In this document: positions 51,442-62,000 of the stretch, piece by piece | Layout of the letters: the number at the start of each line of letters is the position of its first letter | How positions within the stretch are numbered: position 1 is the stretch's first letter | From: Lingula anatina | Taxonomy: Eukaryota > Brachiopoda > Lingulata > Lingulida > Lingulidae | Direction of reading: 5' to 3' | Assembly: GCF_001039355.2 (NCBI RefSeq) | Contig: NW_019775633.1 | Location: 7,227 to 69,226, forward strand | Length of the DNA: 62,000 nucleotides | The notes under the pieces: model-generated | The model's database searches: none | What the model saw: the letters and a program-made list of their open reading frames with translations, nothing else | Told to the model about the DNA's origin: nothing | Position numbers and translations under genes: made by a program

Positions 51442-53425
51442 AGTGGATTTCTTGGTGGTTAAAAAGGATTGAGGTTTTATCTGAGACTATATCTAAATGA
51501 TTTAGAAATACTTTTTTGGCATTATCAAACTTTAGATTTTTTATCGTGTTTAATTATGTTTCCTGAAGAAAGCTATTATCATTGCACATTTACTGAATAC
51601 CAATCGGGTTTGTGAATCTGAGGTGGAATAATTCAGACACTTTTCTGTTCAAGATCACAGAATGTGAGTACGAATTGGTATTCCGCGTTGTTCAAAGTGT
51701 ATTCAAGAGGAACGTAGGCAAATCGCTAGAAGCATTATATGCTTCCTTGAAGACCAAGAAAATAGCACTTTCTGCACACACACACACGCACACAATGTGC
51801 AAATCAAATAAAGAAAAAGATTGAAATTGTCACACTGTTGAGAGAGTTCTAATGCAGGTATCAATAACATTGTCTTTGTTGTTATATTTGAATATTTAAA
51901 CCTTAAGGTATTTTTCAAAACTGTGCATTTACATGCAGATACTTTAAAATAAATGGAATTTCATTGCATTCATTAACAGACTTTGTTTTGCTTTGAATAA
52001 AGGATTTTCCAAAGTTGCAAAATGTAGCATTTTCATTGACTCGGTGGTACCNAAAAAAAAAAAAAAAAAAAAGCATTTTAAAATAGTCACAACAAACAAT
52101 AAACGAACATTAGGGTAATTGGGAACTGAGCAGGTTTGTGATTACACAGGAAATAAAACCGACAATATAAATTACAAGCAAAAACATCAAAAAATCAAAA
52201 CGTAATTTTTTCAAAATGTATAACATAAAAAACGCACTGTTCAAGTATACTTTCAAAGTTGTCAAGTAGGAACGTAGATACGGTAACAAAGAACGTTTCA
52301 CTTTGTCCAACAGTTGAAGATTTATGTCCATGAAGAAACAAAAATAGATTTTCCTTTTGAGTTCTAAAAGAGACCTCATCTTCCTGCAATATTTCATTTT
52401 TAAAGGGGCGGGTTACTTCCATTCTGAAACAGGAATCTGAAAAAATAAATGTCTAGGAGAATTGGGGGCACCGCAGGTGTAGTGAGATGTATCAACTGTA
52501 TTTTCGGATAGTAAAGCAAAGTCCCTTGTTTAGTTATGTGGCACTAAATACCATGTTTTCACTTTATCTAAGTGGCATATTAAGTGTTTTCAATTTATAA
52601 CACACTGGCGAGATTGCATATAACACTTGAATTAATAATTAAAAATCATTTGGAAATTATATCATTGACTTTAGTGGTCAATCAAAACGGTCAGGTTCAC
52701 TCGACGATATATTTTTGTACAAAGTAGAGTTGAGTATCTGGATGGAGTTTACATTTTATTTAATAGTTTTTGCAAGTATTGTGAACATGACATTTGTCCT
52801 ATCATATGTGATTAGTTTACACCCAATAAATGCAATTGCACTTTTTCCATATAGTTTCTTTATTGGATACACGTCATTATATACTTAAGCACAGGGCGAT
52901 AATCATATTGATGAACAACAGTGAGGGAGCTCAGGTAAATAAACAATATAGGTACAAAGTCTTTACATCAATGATTTAATCAGCGTTATAAAGACATCAC
53001 GTTTTCACAAATCATTAAAGGATTGCAATTCATTATTTTCCAGCAGAGGCAAACACACCTGTAACCACTTCATGTGCAACGCATTAAGACAAAAAACTTA
53101 TTTGAATTCGACACAGACGTCATATTCTTTCCGCAGAATCTATTATTATGATTTCGGTTTTCTGAAATAAATTTTTTGAAATATCATTCATTTGTATGCA
53201 CAATGGCTGTCCTTAGAACATAGGTAAAATATATTATCATTTACATCTAAATTGCATGCATTTACACATATGCAACTTGGGTTAAGACACAGTCTGTATC
53301 AACCCCAAAATAAGCAAATGAGAAAGAAACGGATAATTAAAACACAACTGCCTTTTTAAAGATTTAATAAACCCAATATTAAAAGGAAAATACAAATTCG
53401 TAGAGTAAGTAGAAATGGTATAAAG
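51442..53425. other. Tail-to-tail gap between E and C
   Basis: No gene. It has the hairpin motif seen after D (GAATACCAATCGG near 51595 and GAATTGGTATTCCGCG near 51673). One unresolved base (N at 52052) borders a poly-A run. Confidence 0.6.
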
Positions 53426-53572
53426 GTGTTCTATGAGGCCGTCACAGCTGCGTACTCCACTCTACCTTCGCTGGGGTATACGCTTAACGTTTATGACTTA
53501 GCTGATCATCTTCCTTTAAAACTAGACTGTCAAATCGGCACAGTGGAGGTTCTCTACGTTCCTCTCAAGGGG
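53426..53572 (-). pseudogene. Gene C decayed ITIM exon
   Basis: Starts PLERNVENLHCADLTV then a stop. The ITIM tyrosine is Cys and the second ITIM (VEYAAV) is out of frame. Confidence 0.88.
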
Positions 53573-56500
53573 CTGGAAATAATCACATTAGTCATGGTCA
53601 TTATAAACACATTGAACACATCCATATTGATAAGAATCTCGAAGGTGAACATTTGAATTTTTACTAGATTGCAGGAATATGTATGATAAATATACTGAAT
53701 AACACTAATTTTTTGTACATTCCTTTGATTTTATACCTCCATATTAATACAATAAGCAGTCCTACTCACGACACTAGCTCTGTAATGGTATTTTCTCCGA
53801 GAAGTATCTGATCAATAAAATATAAAATAAAGAAACTGCATGCAGTAACATAAAATCTGCCATTCAATATGTGGTGCATTATTCTTTAAACCTGAAATTA
53901 AGCGACAACCTCAACAGACATTTTGACACATTACGTACCCGGTAGACTCTACATCACCAAGGATTTCCTACTAACCTGATGTGGATTTCCTTTAGCTTTT
54001 CAATTTTACACAGATGAAAGCGACGATGATGATAATCGATAGTAAACCTCCCAAGCTACTGAGAACAACAACAATAACGATCAAGCCAATACTTGTCAGA
54101 CCCCTTGGACTACTTTCATTAATGGCTGAAATGAAAGAAATGATTTTCACCAAGCAATAAAAAAACATCTTACTCTTCACTATCTTGTTGTCATCTCGGT
54201 GTACATGTACAACACTTACAACATCAATTTGACACATGATCCGAAAATCTTATTTTATTTTAAAACAATGAAAATAACAATGTTATCGCGTGTCATAAAT
54301 TTTCAATTTTCAGTTTTGGCAGTGTCTAAGATGACAAAATGTAATCCCAGTGAAAAAACATTTAACTGCTTAATGAAAAGTATCATATCCGGTTCTTGCC
54401 TAATCAAATTCCCCCCGATTAAAGCATTTCGCCAATTCGTCAAGCATTTAATTTCCCCTCCCTGCACTTGGATTCTACGTTATATAGATGTACCATTTTT
54501 AATGAAATAATTTTTTATTGCAATAGAAAAAAAGCAAGTACATAATAAACTTTGGATTGGATTGGAAAAGGATATATTAACAACGAAACTGTAATTATGG
54601 TTCAATTTCAAATAAATACAATTATCCTTTAATCTTTTCTTTTTATCTTTCTTTTCATGTATTGGCTCCTTAAAGACATGAAATAGTCAATTATTATGTA
54701 TATTTGAATTTGGTCCTTGTGAATGGCTCACAGTGAATTGCATAAGCAGCAAATCTCAAGAAAGCAAATTTTCCCTTATGATAGGAGAACAAAGTGGATA
54801 TTTACTGTTTATTGTGCTGGCTTTAATACTTGTACTTGTGATAGAGACCCGTGACGTTGTAATTGGCGTTGTTAAAGTCTGCTGATCTGAAATGACAATA
54901 GGCGTCTTTTTTATGAAAAAGCACTTTTTTACAATAATGATACTGTACATGTATCAGCTATTTTCGGCTGATATGATTTTCATATGCATTTTTTTCAAAC
55001 GATGCATAGAAAAGACCGATAAATTTGAATAAGATGGCAGAATTTTACTGGCAAAATGTTTGCATGATTATATGGAAAAAGGCACACCAATATGTGTGGA
55101 ATATTCAACTAGAGAAAACAGATAAAAGCTCATCTTGGTTGTTTGAAAATTCAGATTGTAAATTCCCCCATTTGAGATCGTGGGTTTTTTTTTAACACAA
55201 ACGCACTTTTTCAGCCACTACCACACACATACGCACACACACACACACACACATTTGCACGCACTCACACGTGTCAAGCGGTCATAAATACCGTTTACTA
55301 AAACATAAGTCCTTGTTAATGAGATTATCTCATCTTCCTCGCCTTGAACACCCATGAAACACGTATAGTTTCCACTGTCAGATATGTTAGCCTTAGGAAT
55401 ATTTAGTTTAAAGTCCTGTGTTCCGCTTGTGTTGTTCACGTTGTCCAGAGTTATGCCTCTCCTAACACACTCCTCTGTCGTCCTATTAACATTTCCTGGC
55501 ACAGCCGTGCACCACTGAACACCATCCTTAACCCATGTAATTTCAAACCTCAAAGCTGACAAATTTCTGGACGTGCTGAAGTTGCACCACAGTGAAAATG
55601 GCTCCCCGGCGATGGTTTCCACAGTGCCAACGGTATTGGTGGTTGGGGTGACCTCTTCACTCTGTGTTACAGTCTGGCTTATCACTGAAATGCCTAAATA
55701 ACAAATCCACTCACATCACATATAGCATTAAGTATTAACAATCATCAGACAACGTTATGAATATAACAGGAAAATGGTTTCACCTAATGGCATTTGGAAA
55801 CTAATTTCTTGTTCATGCTCATGTTATTACAAAATGAAGACCTGTTTGTAATATTTTACTCTATACCTACGCAGCATAAACAGCAAATCTTAAGACAGCA
55901 AAATTCCTATATGATAAAAGAACAAAGCTTATAATCACCATTTATTGTGCTGGATTCAATACTTGTACTTGTGATAGAGGTCCGTGACGTTGTATTTGGT
56001 GTTGTTAATGCCCGTTGATCTGAAATGACAATAGGCGTTTTTTTTCAAAAGCCCGATTTTTTTACAATACTCATACTGTATATGTATCTTCTATTTACAG
56101 CTGATATCCGACAAAATGGATAAGATGAATCTGTTGCAACTGAAATAATTTTCACATTCATTTTTCAAACGATGCATAAAATAGACTGATCGATTTGAAT
56201 TAGATGGCAGAACTTTACTGACAAAATGTTTGCATGATTATATGGAAAAAAGGGCACACCAATGAATAATGTCAAACAAAACAACGAACGAACCCAGATA
56301 CACTATCGACAGCATATATTCAGACCTACAGTATATGTGTCATTACATTTATCACAGGAATGTTCAATAAAGACTATGCAGACTTAGCAATCTCGTCTTG
56401 AATACTTGCAGATATGTACTGATAAGTCTCTTTTTTCTCCTTTTTGTAAAAAAGCCTGATGACATGCAATCAAAATATCATAAAGAAGGATTAGAACACT

Positions 56501-56690
56501 TGAACTATGTGTGGAATATTCAATTAGAGAAAACAGATTAAAGCACATCTTGGTTGTTTGAAAATTCAGTTTGTCAATTCCACCATATGAGAGGTGGTTG
56601 AAGAAATCAATATCATGCTTTATTTCTTCATAGACGAATGCATTTTTTCACCCACTAGCACACATATACGCGCGCGCGCACACACGCACT

Positions 56691-56722
<32 letters not shown>

Positions 56723-59572
56723 CGTGCGCGCACACACACAAAGTTGCACGCACTCACACGTGTAAAGCGGACATTAATACCGTTTACTAAAACATAAGTC
56801 CTTGTTAATGAGATTATCTCATCTTCCTCGCCTTGAATACCCATGGAACACGTGTAGTTTCCAGTCAGATATGTTTGCCGTTGAATATTAAGTTTAAAGT
56901 TCTGTGTGCCGTTAGGCTCGTACACGCCGTCTAGAGTTATGCCTCTCCTTACACACTCCTCTGACGTCCCATTTACATTTCCTGGTACCTGGTACAGCCG
57001 TGCACCACAGAACACCATCCTTAACCCATGTTATGTCAAATCTCAAAGCTGACAAATTTCTGGACGTGCTGAAGTTGCACCACAGTGAAAATGGCTCCCC
57101 GGCGACGGTTACCACAGTGACCACTGTATTGGTGGTTGGGGTGACCTCTTCACTCTGTGTTACAGTCTGGCTTATCACTGTTATGCCCAAATAACAAACC
57201 CATCTTCATAACATACATGTATAGTATCAAATATTAACAATCATCAGAGAACGTTATGAATAAAAGAGCAAAATGGTTTCACCTAATGGCATTTGGAAAC
57301 TAATTTCTTGTTCATGCTCATGTTATTACAAGATGAAGACCCGTTTGTAATATTTTACTCTATACCTACGCAGCATAAACAGCAAATCTAAAGACAGCAA
57401 AATTCCTATATGATAAAAGAACAAAGCTTACAATTACCGTTTATTGTGCTGGATTCAATACTTGTACTTGTGATAGAGGCCCGTGACGTTGTATTTGGTG
57501 TTGTTAATGCCCGTTGATCTGAAATGACAATAGGCGTTTTTTTCAAAAGCCCGATTTTTTTACAATACTGATACTGTACATGTATCTTCTATTTACAGCT
57601 GATATCCGACAAAATGGATAAGATGAATCTGTTGCAACTAAAATAATTTTCACATTCATTTTTTCAAACGATGCATAAAATAGACTGATCGATTTGAATT
57701 AGATGGCAGAACTTTACTGACAAAATGTTTGCATGATTATATGGAAAAAAGGGCACACCAATGAATAATGTCAAACAAAACAACGAACGAACTCAGATAC
57801 ACTATCGACAGCATATATTCAGACCTACAGTATATGTATCATTACATTTATCATAGGAATGTTCAATAAAGACTATGCAGACTTAGCAATCTTGAATACT
57901 TGCAGATATATACTGATAAGTCTCTTTTTCTCCATTTTGTAAAAGAAAAGCCTGACAACATGCAATCAAAATGTCATAAACAAGGATTGAAACATTTGAA
58001 CTATGTGTGGAATATTCAATTAGAGAAAACAGATAAAAGCACATCTTGGTTGTTTAAAAATTAGTTTGTCAATTCCACCATATGAGAGGTGGTTGAAAAA
58101 AGCCGATTCATGCTTTTTTCTTCATACACAAACACACTTTCACCCACTAGTACACAGATAGGCACACACACACACATACACACATAAACACATGCGCGTG
58201 CGCACACACACTTGCACGCACTCACACATGTAAAGCGGCCATAAATACCGTATACTAAAACATAAGTCCTTGTTAATGAGATAATCTCATCTTCCTCCCC
58301 TCGAATATACATGGAACACGTGTAGTTTCCACTGTCAGATATGTTTGCCTTTGGAATATTAAGCTGAAAGTTCTGTGTGCCGCTAGGATCGTACTCGTTG
58401 TCTAGAGTTATGCCCCTCCTAACACACTCGTCTTTCGTCCTATTTACATTTCCTGGCACAGCCGTGCACCACGGAACACCATCCTTCACCCATGTTATGT
58501 CAAAAGTCAAAGCTGACAAATTTCTGGATGTGCTGAAGTTGCACCACAGTGACAATGGCTCCCCGGAGATGGTTACTACAGTAACAACTGTATTGGTGGT
58601 TGGGGTGACCTCTTCACTCTGTGTTACAGTCTGGCTTATCACTGAAATGCCCAAATTAATTCATCCACATAACATATAGTATCAGGTATTAACAATAATC
58701 AGACAGCATTATGAATATAACAGCAAAATGGTTTTACCTAATGGCATTTTGAAACTAATTTCTTTTTCATGCTTGTGCTATAACAAGATGAAGACCTGTT
58801 TGCAATATTTTGACTCTATACTTATGCAGCATAAACAACATAACCTAAGAAAAGAAACAAAGGCGAACAAAGCTCATAACTACCGTTTATTGTGCTGGCT
58901 TTCACACTTGTACTTGTGATAAAGGCCCGTGACGATGTATTTGGTGTTGTTAATGCCAGATGATCTGAAATGACAATAGGCGCTTTTTTATCAAAAGCAC
59001 GTTGTTTTTACAATAATGATACTGCATGTACATGTATTTGCTATTTACAGCTGACAAAATGAATAAGATGAATCTGTTGCATTGAAATAATTCTTACATG
59101 CATTTTTTTAAACGATGCATAAAATAACCTGATCAGTTTGAATAAGATGGCAGAACGTGACTGGCAAAATGTTTGCATGATTATGTGGAAAAAGGTACAC
59201 AAATAAATAATGTTACACAAAACAACGAACGAATCAAGATACTATATCGACAGCACATATTCAGGCCTATATGCACACGGGCGTTCAATATAAACTTACT
59301 AAACTTGCCAATTTCATCTTAAATGCTAGTAGATATGTACTGATATGCTTCTTTTTTTTCTCTATTTTGTAAAAAAGCTTGACGGCGTGCAATCAAAATG
59401 TCATAAATAAGGATTATTATTTTAATATGTGTCTAATATTCAACTACAGACAAAATAGATAAAAGAACATTTTGGTTGTCTAAAAATTCAGACTGTCGAT
59501 TCCATCATTTGAGAGGTGTTTGAAAAAAATCAGTATCATGCTTTATTTGTTCACACACTAACACACAAATAT

Positions 59573-59623
<51 letters not shown>

Positions 59624-60379
59624 CACTCACACAGGAGAATACGGCTATAAATACCATTTACTAAAACAGTAGTCCTTGTTTGCGATATAATCTCATCTTC
59701 CTCGCCTTGAATACCCATGAAACACGTGTAGTTTCCACTGTCAGATATATTCGCCTTAGGAATATTGAGTTTAAAGTCCTGTGTTCCGCTTGTGTTGTAC
59801 ACGTTGTCTAGCGTTATTCCTCTCCTAACACATTCCTCTGTCGTCCCATTAACATTTCCTGGCACAGCCGTGCACCACAGAACACCATCCTTCACCCATG
59901 TAATGTCAAATCTCAAAGCTGACAAATTTCTGGATGTGCTGAAGTTGCACAACAGTGAAAATGGCTCCCCGGCGACGGTTACCACAGTGACAACTGTATT
60001 TGTGGTTTGGGTGACCTCATCACTCTGTGTTACAGTCTGGCTTATCACTGAAATACCCAAATAACAAAATCATCCACATTACATATAGCATTAAGTATTA
60101 CAGGTATGTCAGCTTATCATAGAGTATTGGATGTAGGATTCAGTTCGGGATGTGGAGGTTCTTGGAAATATACATGATGACGAAATCCCAAAAATATAAA
60201 TACCTACTTCGGTTAATGGCACACCAACTGCCCAACAAAATATACTGTAGTATAAAAATAAAAGAAATATGCAAACACTTTCTGACATAATGGCTCAAAA
60301 TTGCTCTTTTAAAACTAATAGGCTTACCCTCAGATGCAATATACATGTACATAGCTAGGCGAATTAACATCCAACCCAT
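53426..60379 (-). CDS. Gene C: multi-Ig receptor with truncated tail
   Basis: Exons on minus are signal 60379-60328, then four Ig-stalk pairs: Ig1 60047-59655, stalk 58964-58884; Ig2 58641-58249, stalk 57518-57438; Ig3 57177-56781, stalk 56019-55939; Ig4 55684-55292, stalk 54886-54806. The transmembrane exon is 54125-53976. Ig1, Ig2 and Ig4 are open 393-nt phase 1-1 exons; Ig3 is frameshifted. The transmembrane exon has an in-frame TAA (53994-53992) right after CVKLKS, so the product would have only a few cytoplasmic residues. The old tail exons downstream are decayed. Skipping Ig3 leaves an open frame of 562 residues. I infer a decoy or adaptor-dependent receptor, or a gene in early decay. 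Confidence 0.75.
53770..53807 (-). pseudogene. Gene C juxtamembrane exon, beyond the stop
   Basis: 38 nt with intact borders (TSRRKYHYRASV), but downstream of the stop codon. The following 48-nt tail exon was not found. Confidence 0.7.
53976..54125 (-). CDS. Gene C transmembrane exon with in-frame stop
   Basis: AINESSPRGLTSIGLIVIVV then VLSSLGGLLSIIIIVAFICV as the helix. At the place of GKGNS in A, the codons read S then stop. The rest of the exon to the donor still matches the family. Confidence 0.85.
54806..54886 (-). CDS. Gene C stalk exon 4
   Basis: 81 nt, phase 1-1, QTLTTPITTSRVSITSTSIK and a few more residues. Confidence 0.8.
55221..55254. repeat. (CA)n tract after Ig4 donor
   Basis: Begins 38 bases downstream of the Ig4 donor. 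Confidence 0.95.
55292..55684 (-). CDS. Gene C Ig4 exon
   Basis: 393 nt, open. LWCNFSTSRNLSALRFEITW, VQWCTAV, EECVRRG, DSGNYTC. Confidence 0.88.
55939..56019 (-). CDS. Gene C stalk exon 3
   Basis: 81 nt, phase 1-1, DQRALTTPNTTSRTSITSTS and a few more residues. Confidence 0.8.
56659..56742. repeat. (CA)n/(CG)n tract after Ig3 donor
   Basis: Begins 39 bases downstream of the Ig3 donor; the longest of the four. Confidence 0.95.
56781..57177 (-). pseudogene. Gene C Ig3 exon, frameshifted
   Basis: Clear homology to the other Ig exons, but a 7-base insertion (a GGTACCT-like duplication near 56990) shifts frame and a net 3-base loss occurs near 56880. Total 397 nt. Skipping keeps frame because the intact exon type is phase 1-1. 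Confidence 0.88.
57438..57518 (-). CDS. Gene C stalk exon 2
   Basis: 81 nt, phase 1-1, RALTTPNTTSRASITSTSIE and a few more residues. Confidence 0.8.
58161..58211. repeat. (CA)n tract after Ig2 donor
   Basis: Begins 38 bases downstream of the Ig2 donor; UG-rich on the transcript. Confidence 0.95.
58249..58641 (-). CDS. Gene C Ig2 exon
   Basis: 393 nt, open. LWCNFSTSRNLSALTFDITW, VPWCTAV, DECVRRG, DSGNYTC. Confidence 0.88.
58884..58964 (-). CDS. Gene C stalk exon 1
   Basis: 81-nt phase 1-1 exon rich in Thr and Ser: LALTTPNTSSRAFITSTSVK and a few more residues. Confidence 0.8.
59570..59621. repeat. (CA)n(GA)n tract after Ig1 donor
   Basis: Begins 34 bases downstream of the Ig1 donor on minus. 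On the transcript it reads CU then UG repeats. Confidence 0.95.
59655..60047 (-). CDS. Gene C Ig1 exon
   Basis: 393 nt. LLCNFSTSRNLSALRFDITW, VLWCTAV, EECVRRG, DSGNYTC. The usual Trp before the first Cys is Leu here. Donor GTATTT. Confidence 0.88.
60328..60379 (-). CDS. Gene C candidate signal exon
   Basis: MGWMLIRLAMYMYIASEG, phase 1 at a GTAAGC donor; 52 nt as in B. The hydrophobic core is modest. Confidence 0.6.
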
Positions 60380-62000
60380 CGTCTAAAACTAACCATGTCA
60401 ACATCAGATATTTGTCTGCATGACCGCCTTAGATATCAAATACCAGAGTAGATAAGACTTGACCTACGACATTTGAATTTTGATAGGCAGAAAACTTTGC
60501 CTACTATTACAGGCCAACGCTGACGTTTAGTATGTTACTGAATTCAAGAAGAGGTATGAACATGGTGCATCCCTCCCCCCCCCAAAAAAAAAAAAAAAAA
60601 AAAAAGATGATCATCCAGGCTTGTTGGCATTACTCGTTCTCTGTTGATCACTCACTCTAGACATTAACGACATCTCAGCCTCTCCAAAATACTTCGATCT
60701 TTATAAACAGTTTACTATTCGAAAAAATAATCGTACTTTGGAATTTTCGAGAGTAAGTATCAATTGCTTTCAGATTAAGCAAATGGGACCTCCGATAAAT
60801 TTGACTAAAGATGCATTTTCAGAAGCGTCTTTGAATATACTATACACAATTGTGAGTATGTTTTTTCTGCCTTTATTTAAACATCTCATTTAAGGTCATC
60901 TGGGCCGTGAGCTAACTGTCAACTTACGTCATTCTTGCAGTTAAACATTATTTAATTTATTTTATCTCAAATTGCATAGCTTTGAACAGTAAGATTGATG
61001 CCGTGATTCTGATGCAAGTTGATCTTTGTAGTATTGCAATGACGTTGAAAGTATTAAAAAACACTTCCAACACACACTTCATGAAACAGTCGCACGATGG
61101 ACGTGCTGCTCACGCACGAACTCCCACGTTTTCCCAATTTTTTGGCCGTAGACCACACGTAGCAGCCCGTACGTTTGGTTGGGACCTAGGCTTTACTTGA
61201 TTCCCTCCCTGCGATCTAGCTACGTCCAAGGAACCTAAAAACCGTGCGTCCAAAACGTAGTTGGGACCTAGGTTTAAGGTTGGTATTTCATGGTGCACTG
61301 AGTAAATAGGGCAAGAGAGGAGTGTGTGTGTGTTAGAGGAGGAATAAGTCTAGGCAACGTGTATGACACTAGGTAATTAAATAGTAAATAACACGAAATG
61401 TACTAGATTATTTGCCAAAAATTGTGCAAGAGCGGCGGTGTGTCTCTTTAGAAATCGTGTCTTTTAACACACAATGGATGCTTACTAATTCAGGAAGTGT
61501 CATATAGACCCACGCAATACCATTAGCCATGAAGAAAGTATTTTAAGTTAAAACATGTGTGACCTTTGACATTATTATTTGTTCATCCTTTCTTCGGTTA
61601 CTACATACGCTATGCGATAATACTACTATTAAACTGTTACGGACATTTCAAAAACCAATTTTTTTGTAACTTTTACTTATTAAATTGTAAGTCGTTGGGT
61701 TTACTGCCAAGTTGTATTTCCCTTTCTTAATTTATTCATTTTCTATAATACTATATGCATAAAATTAAAACAGATCTTTTTGACATAAAAATAGGCCGGG
61801 TGAATTGTTGACCATGCGCAACAAATGGTATTTTGTTCAATTGCAGCAAATTAATTGAGATATCAGCTGACACAGATTTAACCTACAGCTAACTCGTGAT
61901 ACTAAAAATTAGTGAACTAATTGACAGTTCGCCACAGGAGACAGGTTGTTTACATAAGTACTCAAGAGGGGCGTACCAACCCACTCGACAGGGGGATTAG
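60380..62000. other. Upstream of gene C, no gene recognised
   Basis: By the pattern of the locus a divergent plus-strand kinase partner might start here, but I found no signal or Ig exon. At about 61090-61280 a GTTGGGACCTAGG(C/T)TT motif occurs twice (61178, 61262), like ends of small DNA elements. A C-then-A run is at 60574-60605. Confidence 0.5.

Larger units (their letters stand above)
50573..53812. repeat. Segmental duplication, copy 2 (kinase end to ITIM tail)
   Basis: Second copy of the block at about 36340-39980, same order and orientation of parts. Confidence 0.85.
54806..60047 (-). repeat. Four tandem Ig-stalk cassettes of 1.4-1.5 kb
   Basis: Ig exons start 1406, 1464 and 1493 bp apart, and each is followed by an 81-nt stalk exon. 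Introns are also alike, for example GCATGATTATATGGAAAAA in several copies. Confidence 0.93.

Noticed and set aside
55600-55640. CACAGTG words as recombination signals for V(D)J-type joining
   Set aside because: They lie inside Ig coding sequence, no nonamer at 12 or 23 bases was seen, and every Ig exon ends in a normal splice donor.
56620-57018. Ig3 frame continuing through the CA/CG tract as coding
   Set aside because: The Ig exon ends at a donor at 56781. The rest is intron microsatellite.

Overview
This is genomic DNA from an animal, most likely a marine invertebrate; the phylum cannot be fixed from the sequence. The evidence is AT-rich DNA, long introns with GT..AG borders, small exons of fixed phase, several non-LTR retrotransposon (LINE) fragments, two Tc1-like transposons, many fold-back and MITE-like repeats, and microsatellites. 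There is no bacterial-style coding. Exon calls were made by hand from splice signals, exon phase and comparison between copies within the window.

The window is dominated by one family of single-pass immunoglobulin (Ig) receptors, present as five gene bodies plus one relic. I name them A to E. A is 7212 to 4128 on minus and appears intact. D is on plus, with its kinase body at 32697-37344 and probable ectodomain exons at 7512-7617, 8086-8463, 9241-9309 and 19989-20347. B is 43341 to 39240 on minus and is a pseudogene. E is 43543 to 51441 on plus and is broken by an internal inversion. C is 60379 to about 53426 on minus and has an expanded ectodomain but no signalling tail. The relic is a transmembrane exon at 141-1345 cut by a LINE. 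All Ig exons are phase 1-1. They share a four-cysteine pattern and an N-glycosylation sequon directly after the first cysteine.

Two cytoplasmic tails occur. One (A, B and remnants in C) is built of three small exons ending in two canonical ITIM motifs, LHYADL and VEYAAV in A. The other (D, E) is a receptor-type tyrosine kinase; in D it has every catalytic motif. The genes alternate A(-) D(+) B(-) E(+) C(-), head-to-head and tail-to-tail. Each head-to-head pair (A/D, B/E) joins an ITIM gene to a kinase gene, and both members carry closely similar Ig domains. My main reading is a paired-receptor locus in which one ligand-binding module is coupled to opposing outputs, an intrinsic tyrosine kinase versus ITIM/SH2-phosphatase recruitment. 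E shares its transmembrane and first cytoplasmic exons with the ITIM genes, which suggests tail exchange.

Layout: 0-1.4 kb relic plus LINE; 4.1-7.2 kb gene A; 7.5-11.7 kb plus-strand Ig/stalk cassettes, partly decayed; 11.86-16.62 kb two Tc1-like elements facing each other; 16.8-17.4 kb LINE fragment and MITE; 20.0-20.35 kb another Ig exon; 20.5-32 kb nested fold-back elements and a nearly full-length but broken LINE; 32.7-37.3 kb kinase D; 39.2-43.3 kb pseudogene B; 43.5-51.4 kb gene E; 53.4-60.4 kb gene C with four tandem Ig-stalk cassettes; 60.4-62 kb no gene recognised.
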